Part shown: one piece after another, positions 1-12,384 of the stretch | Position numbering within the stretch: the first letter of the stretch is position 1 | Layout: each line of letters opens with the position of its first letter | DNA from: Cristatella mucedo | Taxonomy: Eukaryota > Bryozoa > Phylactolaemata > Cristatellidae | NCBI GenBank assembly: GCA_009760855.2 | Contig: WPIO01000022.1 | Span: 4,259,501-4,323,500, forward strand | Reading direction: 5' to 3' | DNA: 64,000 nt | Program-made: the position numbers and the translations under genes | Notes under the pieces: model-generated | Databases searched by the model: none | The model's input: only the letters and a program-made list of their open reading frames with translations | Told to the model about the DNA's origin: nothing

Positions 1-1480
1 GCTAGATCTATCAGCTGCCTTCGACACCATTGATTACTTGATGTCCTACTTGAACGACAGAGAACAACGATCAGTCTGGCAGACGAACCACTGGCATGGT
101 TTAAATCGTACTTGTCTGATCGTGTTCAATCCGTGCCGTGTAGGGGTCAGGTCTCACACCTACGAGATGGGTCAGCTGTGGAGTCCCTCAAGGGTCCATC
201 CTCGGTCCCTTGGTGTTCTCCAGTTATACTCAACCTCTGGGAAAAGTGATTAAGGACCATGGAATAGGATATCTCTTTTATGCTGACGATACTCAGCTGT
301 ATTTGTCATTCAAACCGTCGGAATCTGCTGCAGCAACTGATAAACTGAATGCTTGCCTTGCTGACATTCGACCCTGGATGTCAGAACATTTCTAGAAACT
401 AAATGATGATAAAACCGAACTGCTGCTCATAGGACACCCTAAGTGTGGCTGGATTAACAGGCTTTGCTCTTCTAATAGGTGATGCTGTTGATCAACCACC
501 ACCACGTGCTCGAAGTTTTGGTGTCGCTTTCGACAGCTGTCTAAAATTTTAAAAGCTTCATTCAGAAGACTGCTTCTACAGCTAACCATCACCTCTGATC
601 CCTATCTAAGATTAGGAGCTGTCTTCCACAATGGCTTGCAAAAAAATAACTACCTCCTTAGTTCTGATTGGGCTTGATTATTGTAGTTCCCTTTTGGCTG
701 GGCTACCATACCGAGCTGGTTTGGTACAGCAGTTAAGGAGCTCGCCCCGATCAAGGCCTGGCCAAGGCCATGGGCTCGAGCCCTGTGGCATATGTGAAGC
801 GCCTTAAAAAGAGATTGAGTTCTCTTAGGGCGATATACAAATGAATTATATTTAAATTGTATTTACCAAAAAAAGCTGCTGGCCACTACAAATGGCTATG
901 AATATGGCTGCAAGGCTAGTCTTCAAGTCCCAGAGGTTTGACCACGTCTCTCCTTTGCTAAAAGAGCTAGGATGGCTGTCGGTTGATCAACGGATACACA
1001 GCAAAGTTCTTACGCTGAGCCACAAAGCCCACCAAGGCTTGGCTCCTTCGTACCTAGCTGAACTGCTGCACCAGTTTCAGCCTCCTCGTGCCCTCAGGTC
1101 CTGTGTGGACAATAAACTAGCTGTTCCATTCCTCTGCTTAAAGACCGTTGGCAATAGAAGCTTTAGCTCTGCAGGTCCTAAACTGTGGAATTCGCATCCA
1201 CAATTCTTATGCAACAACTACTCTCCTGCTGCAGGCTAAGGCTCATCCCTTCCAGCAGTCCTGAGCTGCTACTTCCATGCTACTCACTACCTCAACTGCT
1301 CTCCTGACTCTGTTATGCTTGCCACTTTCTCTTTGCTGCGTGAGATGAAGTCTATTGGCTACCGAATGCATACCGAAAGCCGCTTAGGCTGTGAGTGAGC
1401 TATACAAAACTCTCCTGCCGTAACACCTACACAGTCTTTGTGGCTTTGTGGAATTACAGCCAGAGATACATTACATTACA
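1..1480 (+). mobile_element. LINE-A copy 1, CR1/L2-like reverse transcriptase remnant
   Basis: This is the 3' part of a non-LTR retrotransposon cut by the window edge. At base 2 the reading frame gives LDLSAAFDTID, the reverse transcriptase motif A with its catalytic Asp. At 276-290 it reads FYADD, the second catalytic motif. The C-terminal RT region (LLKELGWLSVDQRI, then HKAHQGLAPSYLAELLH) is at about 955-1075. The element ends at about 1480 in TACATTACATTACA, the same 3' end as the other LINE-A copies. It is dead: a TAG at 391-393 follows SEHF where copy 3 reads SENFLKLND, and there are frameshifts near 440 and 640. A SINE-2 insertion occupies 709-863. It cannot encode an active enzyme. Confidence 0.9.
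709..863 (+). mobile_element. SINE-2 inserted in LINE-A copy 1
   Basis: A 155 bp tRNA-like SINE is flanked by TACCA (704-708 and 864-868), which looks like a target-site duplication. The uninterrupted LINE-A copies at 56.9 kb and 51.45 kb read straight through this point. A B-box-like palindrome GGGCTCGAGCCC lies near 773-784. The 3' part (GAAGCGCCTTAAAAAGAGAT, then TTCTCTTAGGGCGATATACA) is the LINE-B type tail. The same insertion occurs at the same site in LINE-A copy 2 at 54601-54754. Confidence 0.8.
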
Positions 1481-1481
1481 T

Positions 1482-1482
<1 letters not shown>

Positions 1483-1572
<90 letters not shown>
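1483..1572 (+). repeat. (AC)n microsatellite at the LINE-A 3' end
   Basis: About 45 AC units directly follow the LINE-A terminal TACATTACATTACATG. The translations across it (His/Thr and Cys/Val runs) are artefacts. The microsatellite probably grew from the simple-sequence end of the retrotransposon. Confidence 0.95.
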
Positions 1573-1574
<2 letters not shown>

Positions 1575-3590
1575 ACCCAGGAATGCAGAGCGAAGGTAAC
1601 ACGGCAAGCAACGAAAAGCATCTACGAAGTGTGTGCATTACACGAGTTCTGGCAAACCTTGCAGCAATTGCGAGTGCAAAAGCGGTGCCACAACAGTGCA
1701 TGGCCCAAGCTCCAGTGGCAGTCATTGCTGCCAGCCACTAAGTCAGAGGTCACGTCCAGACGTCGTGTCCCCCCCCAGGCCTGAAGGCTGGTTAGCGGCC
1801 TGACTGACAACAAGCTGCTGACAGGCTTGATTTCTTCCTCGATGTGAGTATAGGATCTAATAATAACTAGTGTTGTCGAATAAGCTCTAGACCATCATCA
1901 AATGATGCCGACCTGATCGCTGACCCTATCACACGAAAACACATCCGGAGTCTACTACATAGCCAACGTTCTTCTACAGGTCATCGATTTGGATTCGGCC
2001 AATGACTTTATCGGATTAACGCAGGGGCAAGGCAGTGCAAGGCAGTTTCTACGGAAGTCTACAGTCACAACGCCATCAATATGACGTTCAATGCAGCTCC
2101 GAGGCTCCCTGTGGCCCACAAATTATCGGTGGAAGACACTTTGATTAACTCTGGCTCACTCACACGAGGGTGCTCGGCCTCTTGTGATTAGGCAACGTCT
2201 CCTTCCACTGCCTAGAGACAATCGCACGGGACATGACATTCAAAGCACTGGTAAGCACAGGCATGACATGTCACACCTTATTTCCTGGTCACAATGCAGT
2301 CTTCACCTATAACTGTGCAGTAAGCAGCCTCTCGTTCATACGGTAGCCTTTTCCCCTCACGGTTCTACAAACATCTCGATTATCTTTGAATAATGCTCTC
2401 TGACTCAGCCACCAGTCATTTAAAGGCACTTCTATGTCAACTAGGATGGGTGAGTACCACCTTGGAAGACACTCCGGAAGGTTCTATACCACCAGCTGTA
2501 AGCATCTCTTTTACTCGCGTTTCTGCATCATTAATACCATGTCTTCGCCCCCCCCCCCTACTCCATGTCAGTACTAGCAAAAGCACAAGCACTTGAGCAT
2601 GATTGCAAGAGGTTGTCTTTTGGCACTGCAGTGCTGAGACATTTACAGATGAACTCGTACCTAGGGACAATTTCAGCTGTACGAAACACGTCAACTTCGA
2701 ACACAAAAGTGGCAGTCATAGGCTAGCTCTGTTAGCAACCTCCTACACTGGCCTCTGGTTTTGGATGAATGGGTCAACTCCGGATGTCTCACAATAAACT
2801 TTCTTTCAAACTCCACAACATCACTTGATGACTACTGATAGCACATAAATCTGGATGGCGGTAAAGAGGCATACATTTAATTTATTTCGGTATGCATCAG
2901 CCTAGACTTGCTAAGCTTGGCGCTTGTACAGGCACGATCAGGCAGTCGACTGATAAGCAGTGGCTGGTGAGATGTTTTCTACGATCGGCATACCTCAGCC
3001 TCACTTTACAGAAGTGCCATAGTCAGATAATGAGCAAGAATTTATATCAGCAGATTGAAACCACCCTAACCATCGAAATAGGCGAAGAGCCTGCCATACT
3101 GCAAGACAAGCGATTCAAACCTGGACAGCTTCGGATTCTTGTCTAGCTCGGCTAGGCCATCTTCAAACCTTCCCAGATGAATGAGACATGTAATCTTGCA
3201 ATGGTATGCATCCGGGTCTTCTGGCAAACACTGTAGAACTGGAAATATATAATAGAGAGAATGACAGCTCGTACTACGTCACAATTCAAGTACAAGAAGT
3301 AATGCGATAAAATGGCTAATGAACGAATATCGGTACACTACAGGGTTGGGACGGCATTCGATTGGCGTGGTACATCGATAAGCTAGCTACACAGCTTGGT
3401 GCACATAGCCCCTCTGCGCTGACACACTGTACACGTGTATCGCAAAGCACCGAGTATACGAACCATTAAACTAGTGCAGTTTGCCACACTAGTCATGCAA
3501 GCTGCTGAGAGCTACACGTCTCAATCAGTACCTGCATGCAACTGAGAAGGAACAGCCGACACACCAATCGTTACCTATCAGATCCTAGTC
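1573..3590. other. Intergenic, no gene recognised
   Basis: No ORF over about 90 codons, no recognisable repeat copy and no RNA gene can be supported. A run of C sits near 2550. Confidence 0.5.
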
Positions 3591-3599
3591 ATAAAACTT

Positions 3600-3850
3600 G
3601 TCTCATCTCTCAAATCTCTTTTCTTTCGATTCTCTTTTTTTTTTATTGCTACACATGTTTTTCTTGCTTTTTCTATCTTGTCCGTCCTCTCCTTCTCTCT
3701 TTCACTGTTTTTGTTTCTCACAGTCTTCTTTCTCACTATCCTCTCCCTTTTGTCTCTCTCCTTCTCTCTCTCTCTCTCTCTCTCTCCCTCTCATTTCTTC
3801 TTCTCCTCTCCAATTCTCTTTCTTTCCATCCCTTTCTCTTGTCTCTTTTC
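3600..3850. repeat. Pyrimidine-rich tract with (CT)n core
   Basis: About 250 bp are strongly C/T biased on the + strand, with a pure (CT)n core at about 3762-3785. The overlapping Ser/Leu/Phe-rich ORFs come from this composition bias and are not genes. Confidence 0.85.
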
Positions 3851-3954
3851 TCCCTTTGAAATCCCACTTCTTATCTCTACAGTCGTCGATACTTTACAAT
3901 AAGGCCGACTCTAAGGCAGCCCCCAAAATCTACAGAAAAAACTACCCTCCATCT

Positions 3955-4108
3955 TAGCCTGGGGGTAAGGTGCTCGCACTTTCACGACCCATATCTCCTG
4001 CAGCAAGCAGTTCTATATAGAATTGCCCACGGCAAGTGATAGTGATGGTCCCTACGGCTCCTGTGTTCTCTACAAAAAATGAAGCTGCTGAATCAGCTAA
4101 CCTTTACT
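3955..4108 (+). mobile_element. SINE-1 copy
   Basis: The start GCCTGGGGGTAAGGTGCTCG resembles a tRNA A-box region. It is followed by CACGACCC, a degraded B box, GTGATAGTGATGG and the family 3' end GAAGCTGCTGAATCAGCTAA. It is similar along its length to copies near 10.95, 43.6, 44.5 and 62.1 kb. Confidence 0.75.
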
Positions 4109-6590
4109 TTTACTTCACTCTTGTGTTGTCCAAATGCTTCTAGGGGTCCGGCTTTTCTTGTATTCGTTTTAAGCAACCTCCAGCTCACATATCCCAATCC
4201 TATTTTACAAAATGCCCTTTTTGAATTTTGTTGACTTTATATATAGCACCTCTTAAAGGCAACTTTAATGCTGTGGTCCTCTACACTGGGGTGGGCTGCA
4301 CATCAGACCAAAATAATCGCTTAGCGCAGACGCCTTAGTCTAGTATCTCAGGTACTCTCATGAACCATTTGCCTTTGGATGCAGCACATGGTGAATGGGA
4401 CTGTGTTACCACTCAAAACATAACAGTAGTGAGGAAAATACCTCACTTTTAGGGACTCCTGGTGATGAATACAACATTGAGGGTTTCTTCTATGCCACTA
4501 TATACCAAGGAGTCACTTTCTTGACGCAAAATCACGTGTTGGCCGTATGCATTGGATGTCTGGACTTATGGTCAGCTATATAATCGGTCCAAGCCGATGC
4601 AATTAGCCGGTAGGTGAAGTATTCCCTACACAATTTAGTATGGACGCGGTGCAGCAGCATAAAAAAAGATCAGTTAGGTAGCACCAGCTTTAAGCTCAAC
4701 CTTAATCGGTCGGCCGGCAAACTGACCGGCACAGATGCCAAAATGTGCAGTCGTTACTATTAAAAAATATAACCATTAGCGACCACAGTTCTAGTACCGG
4801 TAGAACCCTATTCCTAGTTCCAGCAGGACTGCCATTTCACCTTCGCACAAAGAATGACGACGCGCTAACGAAAAGCGAAAGTAAACACGCCTTCACTCAC
4901 GACATGGGCGTGCGGCAAGCCGGTCGTTAGGCGTTATTGCCTACCAAGGCGCAAGAGCAGGACACGAGAAAAAGCTGCAAATAACATAATTATGAAAGCA
5001 CGAAATATATGCTAATATCACGCACATGGCAGCTAGTAGCAGCGAGAAACAGATTTGCAAGGCGCGGCAGTGGCCCAGGAGACGTGCATGAGCAGCATAT
5101 GCTTGAAAACCAGACAGCAAAGTTACACATAGAAGACGAGTACTTTGCTGAGCCGTTGCTAGTGCTTTTTCATAATTCTGGCTGACACCGTGCCGCTTCA
5201 GTTCGGTAAACAGGGCGGACACGTTGGCGCCAGCTCCAGTAACGGTGCCCTCAGACGCCGGACGCTGCGCCATGTCGACGACGATGGACCAGGTGCAATC
5301 AAATTTAGTGCGACCGCTGTGACGGGCGTTGCCTACTTCCTGCCTGAAGTCCATGCCTGGGCCCGGCACTAGGTCACTAGGCGTGGTCAAGTTCTGCATT
5401 TTATAAACCCGATTTCAGACGCGATCTTACATCTATCTGTGCGCGCAGCCACTCGAGGATTGTGTGCTAGTAGTGCTGTAGTCGATCGAGCCCTTAAATC
5501 TCAGGCAGGAAGCAGGTAATGCTTGCACAGCGGTCCCACTATATTCGATTTACTTGACCTCGTCGCCGTCGGCTGCTGGGCGCGTCATGAGGCCGCTGAA
5601 ATTGGGAAACGGTGTCGACGTGTCCGCTCCGCTCCGCCCCCACCAGTTGCCGTACTGATGCGGTGCATGGTGCGCGGTCAGAATTACGAAACTACGCGCT
5701 TTACCGCCGTGTAGCTCCGACATCGCATCAGGAGTCGAAATTCACTCTCCGCAAAGAACGAACCTCGCGAAGCGCTACCCGTACCGCGCACCGCCTCCCG
5801 TCCCAGCGACTCGCAAGCGCGCTATTGGCGTGCTGCTGTGAAATATGCCGAAGAACAACTGCTGCGCACTTTGCAGTTGACGGTATCTCAGTGGCGGTTT
5901 AAGGTCGCCACCGTTGACTTCTGTCGCGCAAGGATACTGTCCTGCTGTGCGCGCCGTCGCTAGCTTGCAAACCGCAAAAGGCTCAACTAGAGGTCCTCCG
6001 GAGCGGGTCGGAGTGCCATGATCCTGAAGTCTTTGGCTGATGCATGCGCACCGATAGCCCGTTAGGCTTTAGGTCCCTGCTGCAAGGGGGAATCAGGCTT
6101 TAGTTCCCTGCAAGGCGGAACCAGGGTGTCGGTATGGCGTTGAACCCCGCTCCGCGATAACCAGGTGGGTGACTTTCCTTTGAGTTCCTTCGAGAAACGT
6201 TCTTTTGACTCTTTCGAAACTGTCATAACTATAATATTTCTATTATAATAATTATTCCTATTCTAGCCGGTCACCGTATGCCGTTAGTTTAATTAATCGT
6301 ATACAATTTTGGAAAGCCCCTAGCGCCATGCCGAAGTCGCGAAACCCGACAGCCTCTTTCGGCACACGGAAAAGAAATTCGAAAGATGCTGTTTTGATTG
6401 CCTTAGGCAGAGCGCCGAAGAAGGGCCGCGAGGTAGGTCTCTAAAAGCATGCCTTGACTGAATCACTTTATTTGCCAAATCTAAAAGTGCTATCAACATG
6501 AAAAAGTTATTATATAGTTATTATAGTTATATAGCTCAACTGATCTCAGTCGATGTAAAACCAGGCAGGTGGGCAAGTTTTTCCTGGACG
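4109..6590. other. Intergenic, no gene supported; one 152-codon ORF
   Basis: The most notable content is an open frame on the minus strand at 5399-4941 with a hydrophobic stretch near its end (ICFSLLLAAMCVILAYISC). I recognise no family, splice context or conserved motif, so it is not called as a gene. Near 6060-6130 a short phrase around GGCTTTAGTTCCCTGCAAG occurs twice in diverged form. Confidence 0.4.
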
Positions 6591-6599
6591 TCGCAGCTG

Positions 6600-6770
6600 C
6601 CACTTTATCCCGCTTCTCACCGACCGACCTGCACTGGCCCACCATTAAGCAGCGAATAAACTTCATGGTTCTACCACTCACTTTTAGATCCCTCCATTCG
6701 GATGCTCCGGTGAACCTATGTGAAATACTTTCTAATCAGCTCCTTCCGTATCGCGCGCTGCTCTAGTTAT
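6600..6770 (+). mobile_element. LINE-B RT C-terminal fragment
   Basis: The frame reads LHWPTIKQRINFMVLPLTFR then SLHSDAPVNL, the conserved L2-clade C-terminal RT block (LHWLPIxxRIxFKxLxLTFK). The phrase CTTTTAGATCCCTCCATTC is also in the LINE-B remnant at 11.3 kb. Neither the upstream catalytic motifs nor the 3' tail is adjacent, so this is a fragment. Confidence 0.75.
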
Positions 6771-6946
6771 ACAGCTGTGATTTTAACTTCACATCGATCA
6801 GACACTGTCAGTTTCGACAGTTGAGCGTCTAGTGCTGAACTTAGCTCCATCTCTGTCGTCTCCAAAGCTCCGATGAAGTATCACGAGATTCCAGAGCGAC
6901 TATTGACCAATCAATAGAGAATGAAAATGAGCAATAAAAATAAAAT

Positions 6947-7190
6947 TACCTAGCCACTTTATAGTATCCAAAGAGAACTAAATCTCTTCATAGGCACCGT
7001 CCATTAGCTAGGAAATGGCATGTCAGCTGGTTGGTCCTAGCATGCACAATTGCAGTATGCATTAGCACACCAAAGACAATTCACATGGACGGAGTAAAGT
7101 AGTTGGAGGAATAGTTGAATGATTTTGCTTCTTTTTGAATGTGGTCAAGTCAGGGCATGTTGTGAATGGCGCTAAAAAGGTGAAGCTGGA
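6947..7190 (-). mobile_element. LINE-B 3' UTR and tail
   Basis: Read on the minus strand, the tail is GGTGCCTATGAAGAGATTTA then GTTCTCTTTGG at about 7005-6960, matching the LINE-B hairpin end. The adjacent 7030-7190 resembles the 3' UTR of the LINE-B copy at 20.9 kb, with an AATGTGGTCAAGTCAGGG-like phrase. No RT coding part remains. Confidence 0.6.
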
Positions 7191-8204
7191 TATTCCGTTG
7201 GAATCATGAAATACTTTACATGCCCGAATAAAAAAATCGAACAAAGTCAAATATATGTATATGCAAAAATATAGCATTGATATATAGAATTTGATATCAC
7301 ATTGCATGTATTCCAGTAGTCGTGTGGTAAAAAATTTACCTGGACTCAAGAACATTGATCTTTATTAATCTGCAAAGCTACTTAGTATGATTGAGCTGAT
7401 TCCTGAACGTGATGGCATACAATTGCAGTATGTCTCGGAATGAGGTCGGACCGGGTGATTCATGTTTAAAAGTCTCGTTCCTTACGTTCTTGCTGTTGGT
7501 CAAATCCATCACTTAGAGCTTGGAGAGAGTCTTTGACTTTTTTTTTCGGAAGACATGTTCCACACGAAATATTTTAAGAGTAACTCTGCTGCGATGTATT
7601 TGAAATGTTCTTAAATAAGTCAAAGTTAGCAATGGTCGTATTTTGCATGCATTAAGCAGAGCGGGATACGAGCTAAATTTTGCACCACTAAAAATATCAA
7701 TCCGAATATGCAGACAGATGGAAAATCTTGCAGGAAAGCACAGAGCGTGTCTATACAAGCTTCATGCTTGACTCTTCATTGAAACGAAGGGCAAAGGCAA
7801 GAAGCCTGGATCCCCTGGATTTTTCATGGTCTCTCACCTGGATCCCCTGGATTTTCCATGATTTCTCACCTGGATTACCTTATCCTCTACGGTCTCTCAC
7901 AGTCTCCTCTGACGTTTCAAATATCGTCATCGTAATATTTTCGTGGGGAGTAATGAAGGAATTGTTTCCTGGGCCGGGCCTCTTTTACATATAAACAGTA
8001 CCACTCGGTGGCATCAGGAAGTCAAGACGAATTTTTCCTCACGCAATAGCCAAGCATTTATCTTACAATAGTGCTACAACCAACACAAATCTGCTAGACG
8101 CACTAACCGCACTGTAGCACGTTTGAATTTTAACTTTTCTAGCCAGGTCTAGCACAGGATATTCAAAAAAACTTTTGCTGTTTATTTCCTTGGACTGTTT
8201 TCAA
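7191..8204. other. AT-rich spacer with a two-copy tandem repeat
   Basis: No gene is seen. At 7807-7880 a unit of about 33 bp beginning CACCTGGATCCCCTGGATTT occurs twice with a third partial copy. Confidence 0.6.
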
Positions 8205-8640
8205 AGATAAAAACAATAATAATAACAAGTGTTTGTATTGCTTTAAGAAAGCTATGTAAATCTCTTTCTAGGCACTTTACATGCGCTTGAAAGGGAGCAT
8301 GCATATTTTGTAGTGATCGCATGCACAGATTCAGTATACATAAGCACATAATAGAATTGTCAAACAGATAGAGCACATGCTCTTGAAAAACAGATGGGTT
8401 TTAGCCTCTTTTAAATATCGCCAAATAAAGGATGACACGATCTCAGTCGGTAGTGAGCTCCAGGATTTTGAAGCATGCGATCTGTAGACGATGTTGATTT
8501 GATCCAAGTGATTTGAGGTTGCGTAGATCCACAGCTAAACGACTAGCATTGGATGATAGTGTAATATGATAAGAAGCCCAATTAAAGAGTATTTCAGATT
8601 GATAAGCGGGAGCAAGTGAATGAGGGACATAAATGTCAGT
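8205..8640 (-). mobile_element. LINE-B copy with RT C-terminus, UTR and tail
   Basis: On the minus strand the frame at about 8630-8500 reads HSLAPAYQSEILFNWASY and, further on, RLAVDLRNLKSLGSN. This matches the L2-type pattern HxLAPxYLSxLL...RTNLKTLGDR. The 3' UTR follows, with the hairpin tail (TGCCTAGAAAGAGATTTACA) at about 8275-8225 and then TTATTATTATT. It is 5'-truncated. Confidence 0.75.
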
Positions 8641-10086
8641 AACACAGTTTAAAGTCAAATGAAAGAACACTAAAGTATAGTGACGGAAGCTTGCTGAAAT
8701 TAGGCTAAGAATCTGATGTATTCTCAAAATGGTGATGTCACGAGCTGCCATAAAAACGAATAGGTTTTAGGAAGCGAAGTGAATCCAAACAAGCCGTCAA
8801 GGTTTGCTATGGCCTGGCAAACTCATCGGTTCTGCTGTCAATAATGACGGGCAGGTACCACGATAAAAGCCTGCTATCTCCTCTCGCATACCTCCTTCCC
8901 TGGCCGCCGCCCCCTGTTTTTGTTCCGCCCCCTTCTCTAATCTGCTCCTCCGCCTCCTCTACATCAGCCACTGCCGTCGCCTCGGCAATCCTCTTCTCTG
9001 TAGAATACCACGTTATCCTATAAGCGCCTCCTCCTACTGTCACACGCCTGGTCCATTAAAAACTGTTTTCGGAACCTTTTGAAGATTGTCACCCGAATAG
9101 TAGTTTGAGTGGACCCACTCCGAAAAAACTTATTCAGCTGCAATTCGAACTTGATGATTTGATAGGAATTACTGAGAAATTGGTTAAAAAAAAACAATGT
9201 CTCGCGACTGCTTGAAAAAGCTTGGAAAAAATCCGCTTTGTCATTTCTATCTATCAACGGCGACCGACCGATCGCTCGAGCCTTATTCTATTGTACGGTT
9301 ACAGTTCGAGGACCTTCGAAAGAAGTAACAATGACTGAATCGCATCGCATTGAGTTTGCGACAATTGACGAATGGATCACACATTGGCATCTTGAATCAA
9401 GTCATTGCTGCTGTCAAGCCAAGTGAGCCACGAGCGGCGGCGGCGGCGGCGATTCCGCCTGAAATCGCGCCCAAGCCAGATGTAGGCGTTTTCGACTGCA
9501 CCTGCGCCGTACTTCCGCCATTCGGTGAGCCCGTGCGACTACTCGAACATCTCGAGGAGGCGGCGAAAGCGGAGACGATTGTGCGCCACCCCGCGAAAAC
9601 AAAAAAATAAGAGACCAGTGGTTATGTCGGATTTGCTTCGAATATTTCTCCCATGAGGGCGGGTCTGTGTTGTCGGGGCGCTTCCACTTGCCGACGCCTT
9701 TTCTTTGCCTCAACGTGCTAGAAAAACTTGATCGGCGGTGCTTTCGAGGAGCCGCCGATCATCCGAGATCGCGCCGATCGTCGAGATCGCCCTTCTTTCG
9801 AGGAGCCGGCGAATGGCGTAATCGATGACGTAATCCAGCCGGAAGCCTGCGCACGACGGCACGTGCGAGTGAGACCGATACTCGGCCGGCATCTCGGCTG
9901 TTGGGTGGCTGGCTGGAAAATATCGTCACGAGCCTCTTTAACCAGACTTCCGCCGGAGAACGGCCTGCCCGTTTATTGACTTCGCATTCTCCCAGCTAGG
10001 AAGTCCCAGCCAGTGCGATCAATAGCTCTCTAGTAGCTTCCTGCGATTTGCAGCAAACAAGTCGGCTGCACGGTCTTCTGGCGTAC
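8641..10086. other. Intergenic, no gene supported
   Basis: GC content rises around 9.4-9.95 kb. At 9740-9820 the phrase TCGAGGAGCCG.CG recurs within 70 bp. The ORFs are below 100 codons, overlap each other on both strands and show no recognised domain. Confidence 0.45.
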
Positions 10087-10290
10087 TAGCTGATTTAAGG
10101 GGGAATGTCTGAAAATGATCAAAAGCCTCTTTCGTAGCCTTTTTTTGTATAGCGACAAAAGAGCTTTACGGTTATCACCACCGCTTTGCAGCGGCGATTA
10201 AGGATCGCCCACCGCAGGATTCGAACACACGACCTTGGGACCGAGGTCGTGATAAGCAACCGCCTTACCTAGTGTGCCATCACGGCTCAC
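10087..10290 (-). mobile_element. SINE-1 copy (minus)
   Basis: In reverse complement it reads GTGAGCCGTGATGGCACACT..., CACGACCTCGGTCCC, a B box GTGTTCGAATCCTGCGGTGG, GCGGTGGTGATAACCG and the 3' end TTAAATCAGCTAG. It is closest to the copy at 43.5 kb, and the two share the GACCTCGGTCCCnAGGTCGT stem. About 25 bp of unrelated sequence sits just before the terminal motif. Confidence 0.8.
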
Positions 10291-10877
10291 CACATGTGCC
10301 ACCACTCACACAAGCGCTCACAAACTTACGCACGAACCTACACATACACACACACACACACACGCGTGCACTTAACAGTAATAGTCCTTTGAAGCTCTAC
10401 TGTCCGCATTTTGATTCTGCAATAATGACACGCCTTAGTACCTAGTAATGTAAATGATGAAGTTGTGTAGGCTATTATGTCGGGAAAGACGGCAGACGTA
10501 CCGATGAACGGGCATACTCTGGCTTGTATAGTGCTCGATGCCCTGGATCTAACCGCCAGTAAGCTGTACGTGTCGGGCAAGGATAAACCATTCCTTTCGC
10601 GTTTCTACCGCTATCTTCAATCCTTCATCCGCCGATTTCCAGAACGATTGTTTGTTCAGCTAAAATTCACTTGACTTTAACATTCTCTGATCTCATCACC
10701 AACGCTTATTACTGAATTTCTTGCTTTGTGCCTCCGTCTTCATTATATATGAAAGTCATCTAAGTGTGGGAAGGCGGGTGTTATTCAGAATTTTCAGGAC
10801 TGGCCGTCCGGGATTGGATAGCACATCTCCTCCCCTTTTCGATCTGCTAGAAAACCATCTTTCATAAATAACCTCAT
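10291..10877. other. Intergenic, no gene supported
   Basis: There is a short (CA)n tract at about 10346-10363. No other identifiable feature is seen. Confidence 0.45.
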
Positions 10878-11028
10878 CAGCTCCATGGTAAGGTGCTCGC
10901 TCCTCACGACCCAGATCCTGGGTTCAAGTGCTGCAGCGGGCGATCCTTCATTGCCCACTGCAAGCGGTGGTGATAGCCTCGTAGGCCCTTTTACTTTGTA
11001 AATGAGGCTCTTAGATCAGCCAACCTTA
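10878..11028 (+). mobile_element. SINE-1 copy
   Basis: It contains GGTAAGGTGCTCGCTCCTCA, a B box GGGTTCAAGTGCTGCAG, GGGCGATCCTTCATTGCCCA, AAGCGGTGGTGATAGCC and the end TTAGATCAGCCAACCTTA. It sits directly upstream of LINE-B RT remnants. Confidence 0.8.
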
Positions 11029-11034
11029 ATGGTA

Positions 11035-11500
11035 CATACCATTGAGAAAATTCGGACCGGCTTAGATAGGGATACCACAGCCAGGTTGGTCGACACATTC
11101 GTGACATCCCGTCTAGACCCCTGTAAGTCACTACTCGTAGTTGTTCCTGTCTGAGCATGGAGACGCTTATAGCGGATAAAAAAACTCTGTAGTTGAACTT
11201 GTCTGTCGTGAACGTTCCAATTATCACATTGTACCACTTCTCGCTGGCCTACAGTGGTTCCCTTTACAGCAGCGTATCGACCTCGAGATTATGTCACTCA
11301 CTTTTAGATCCCTCCATTCTCTCACTCCAGCCTACCTATCCAAAATACTTCCTAGTCAGGCTTCGCAACGTACCACCTCCTCTTCCGACTCGACTTGTCG
11401 TTTAGCATAGTCTCGAACGAACCTCAAATCCTCCAGAGATAATGTCTTCCATTTATATGGCTAAAAGCCAAAAACTCACGCTTGGCTTGAGCCTCACGAC
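11035..11500 (+). mobile_element. LINE-B remnant, RT C-terminal region
   Basis: At about 11080-11150 the frame reads RLVDTFVTSRLDPCKSLLVV, matching the L2-type block AFVTSRLDYCNSLL. At 11285-11400 the SLxxLxPAYLSK-like block follows (CACTCACTTTTAGATCCCTC). An internal part is deleted and stops interrupt the frame. Downstream 11420-11490 corresponds to the region before the 3' UTR (CCTCAAATCCTCCAGAGATA, as in the 44.9 kb copy). Confidence 0.7.
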
Positions 11501-11659
11501 CTCAGATGCTCAACCCTATAGCAATCCTTCTTTTTTATATCAACTGGCAGAAAACTTAGGCCAACCATAATTCAGGCTTTCAATTCTTCACTAATTCTTC
11601 ACATTGCTAGAAAGCCATTCAAATCGCAATCGCTTTCCCACACGAGCGTGGCTATTTCT

Positions 11660-12110
11660 ATCCTGCACTCCTAGCTAATTATTGCCCAGTTCCTCGCGTT
11701 CTATTTTTTTATGTAAAACTATTGAAAAGCTTGTCGCTAGCAGCTCGCAGCGCACACTAACGACACGAATAATTAACCCGGAAAGCGTCTAGGCGCAATT
11801 CAAGCGACGCCACTTCACCGAAATCGCTTTGGCCCGCGTGACTTTAGACATTCCAGATAGTAAACGACGATGGAAACATGCTCTACCGGTTTACGCCTCT
11901 TTCGACACAAACAATTGCACGATCATTTCTTACCTTGCGATTGAGGGCAGCGATCAGTCACATGTGATTCGAATCTAACCTATCCGATTGTGCTCAGTCC
12001 AGGCTATGTGGTGATTTGGTCTTATCAGACAGACGCGTTGCCCGTGGAGTTCCTTGCCGGTCGGTTCTCGGTCCGTTGCTGTTTGCCATTTGTAGCGCCT
12101 CTTGATTTGG
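11660..12110 (+). mobile_element. LINE-B-like RT N-terminal remnant
   Basis: At about 11678-11760 the frame reads NYCPVPRVLFFYVKLLKSLS, resembling the RT opening block NYRPISxLPFLSKxLEK. At about 12040-12100 it reads ARGVPCRSVLGPLLFAI, the RT block SGVPQGSVLGPLLF. These N-terminal blocks lie downstream of the C-terminal remnant, so this is a separate, strongly decayed insertion. The family assignment to LINE-B rather than another L2-like element is tentative. Confidence 0.6.
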
Positions 12111-12384
12111 AATACCTACCCACACACGGCGTCGGCTATCGCCTATATGACCGACCTTCGCGGGTCTGACGTCATGCAGAGCATCGACTTTGAAGTTACA
12201 TCGCTTGCAATACAGCTCTCTTCATTCTCTTGCTCCAGCTTGTCTCCACTTGTCGGAAATAGCTGCTCGTTAGCTTGGCCTCTGACGCCCCTCGAATCCT
12301 TTAGCAGGAGGCCGCGCCTTCAGTTTCCGTGCTTTCAATGCTTGGAACTCGCCACCACCGATTGATATCACGACGTCCCCTGAC

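Noticed and set aside
4941-5399. 152-codon minus-strand ORF with a hydrophobic segment
   Set aside because: No family, no splice context and no independent evidence of coding.
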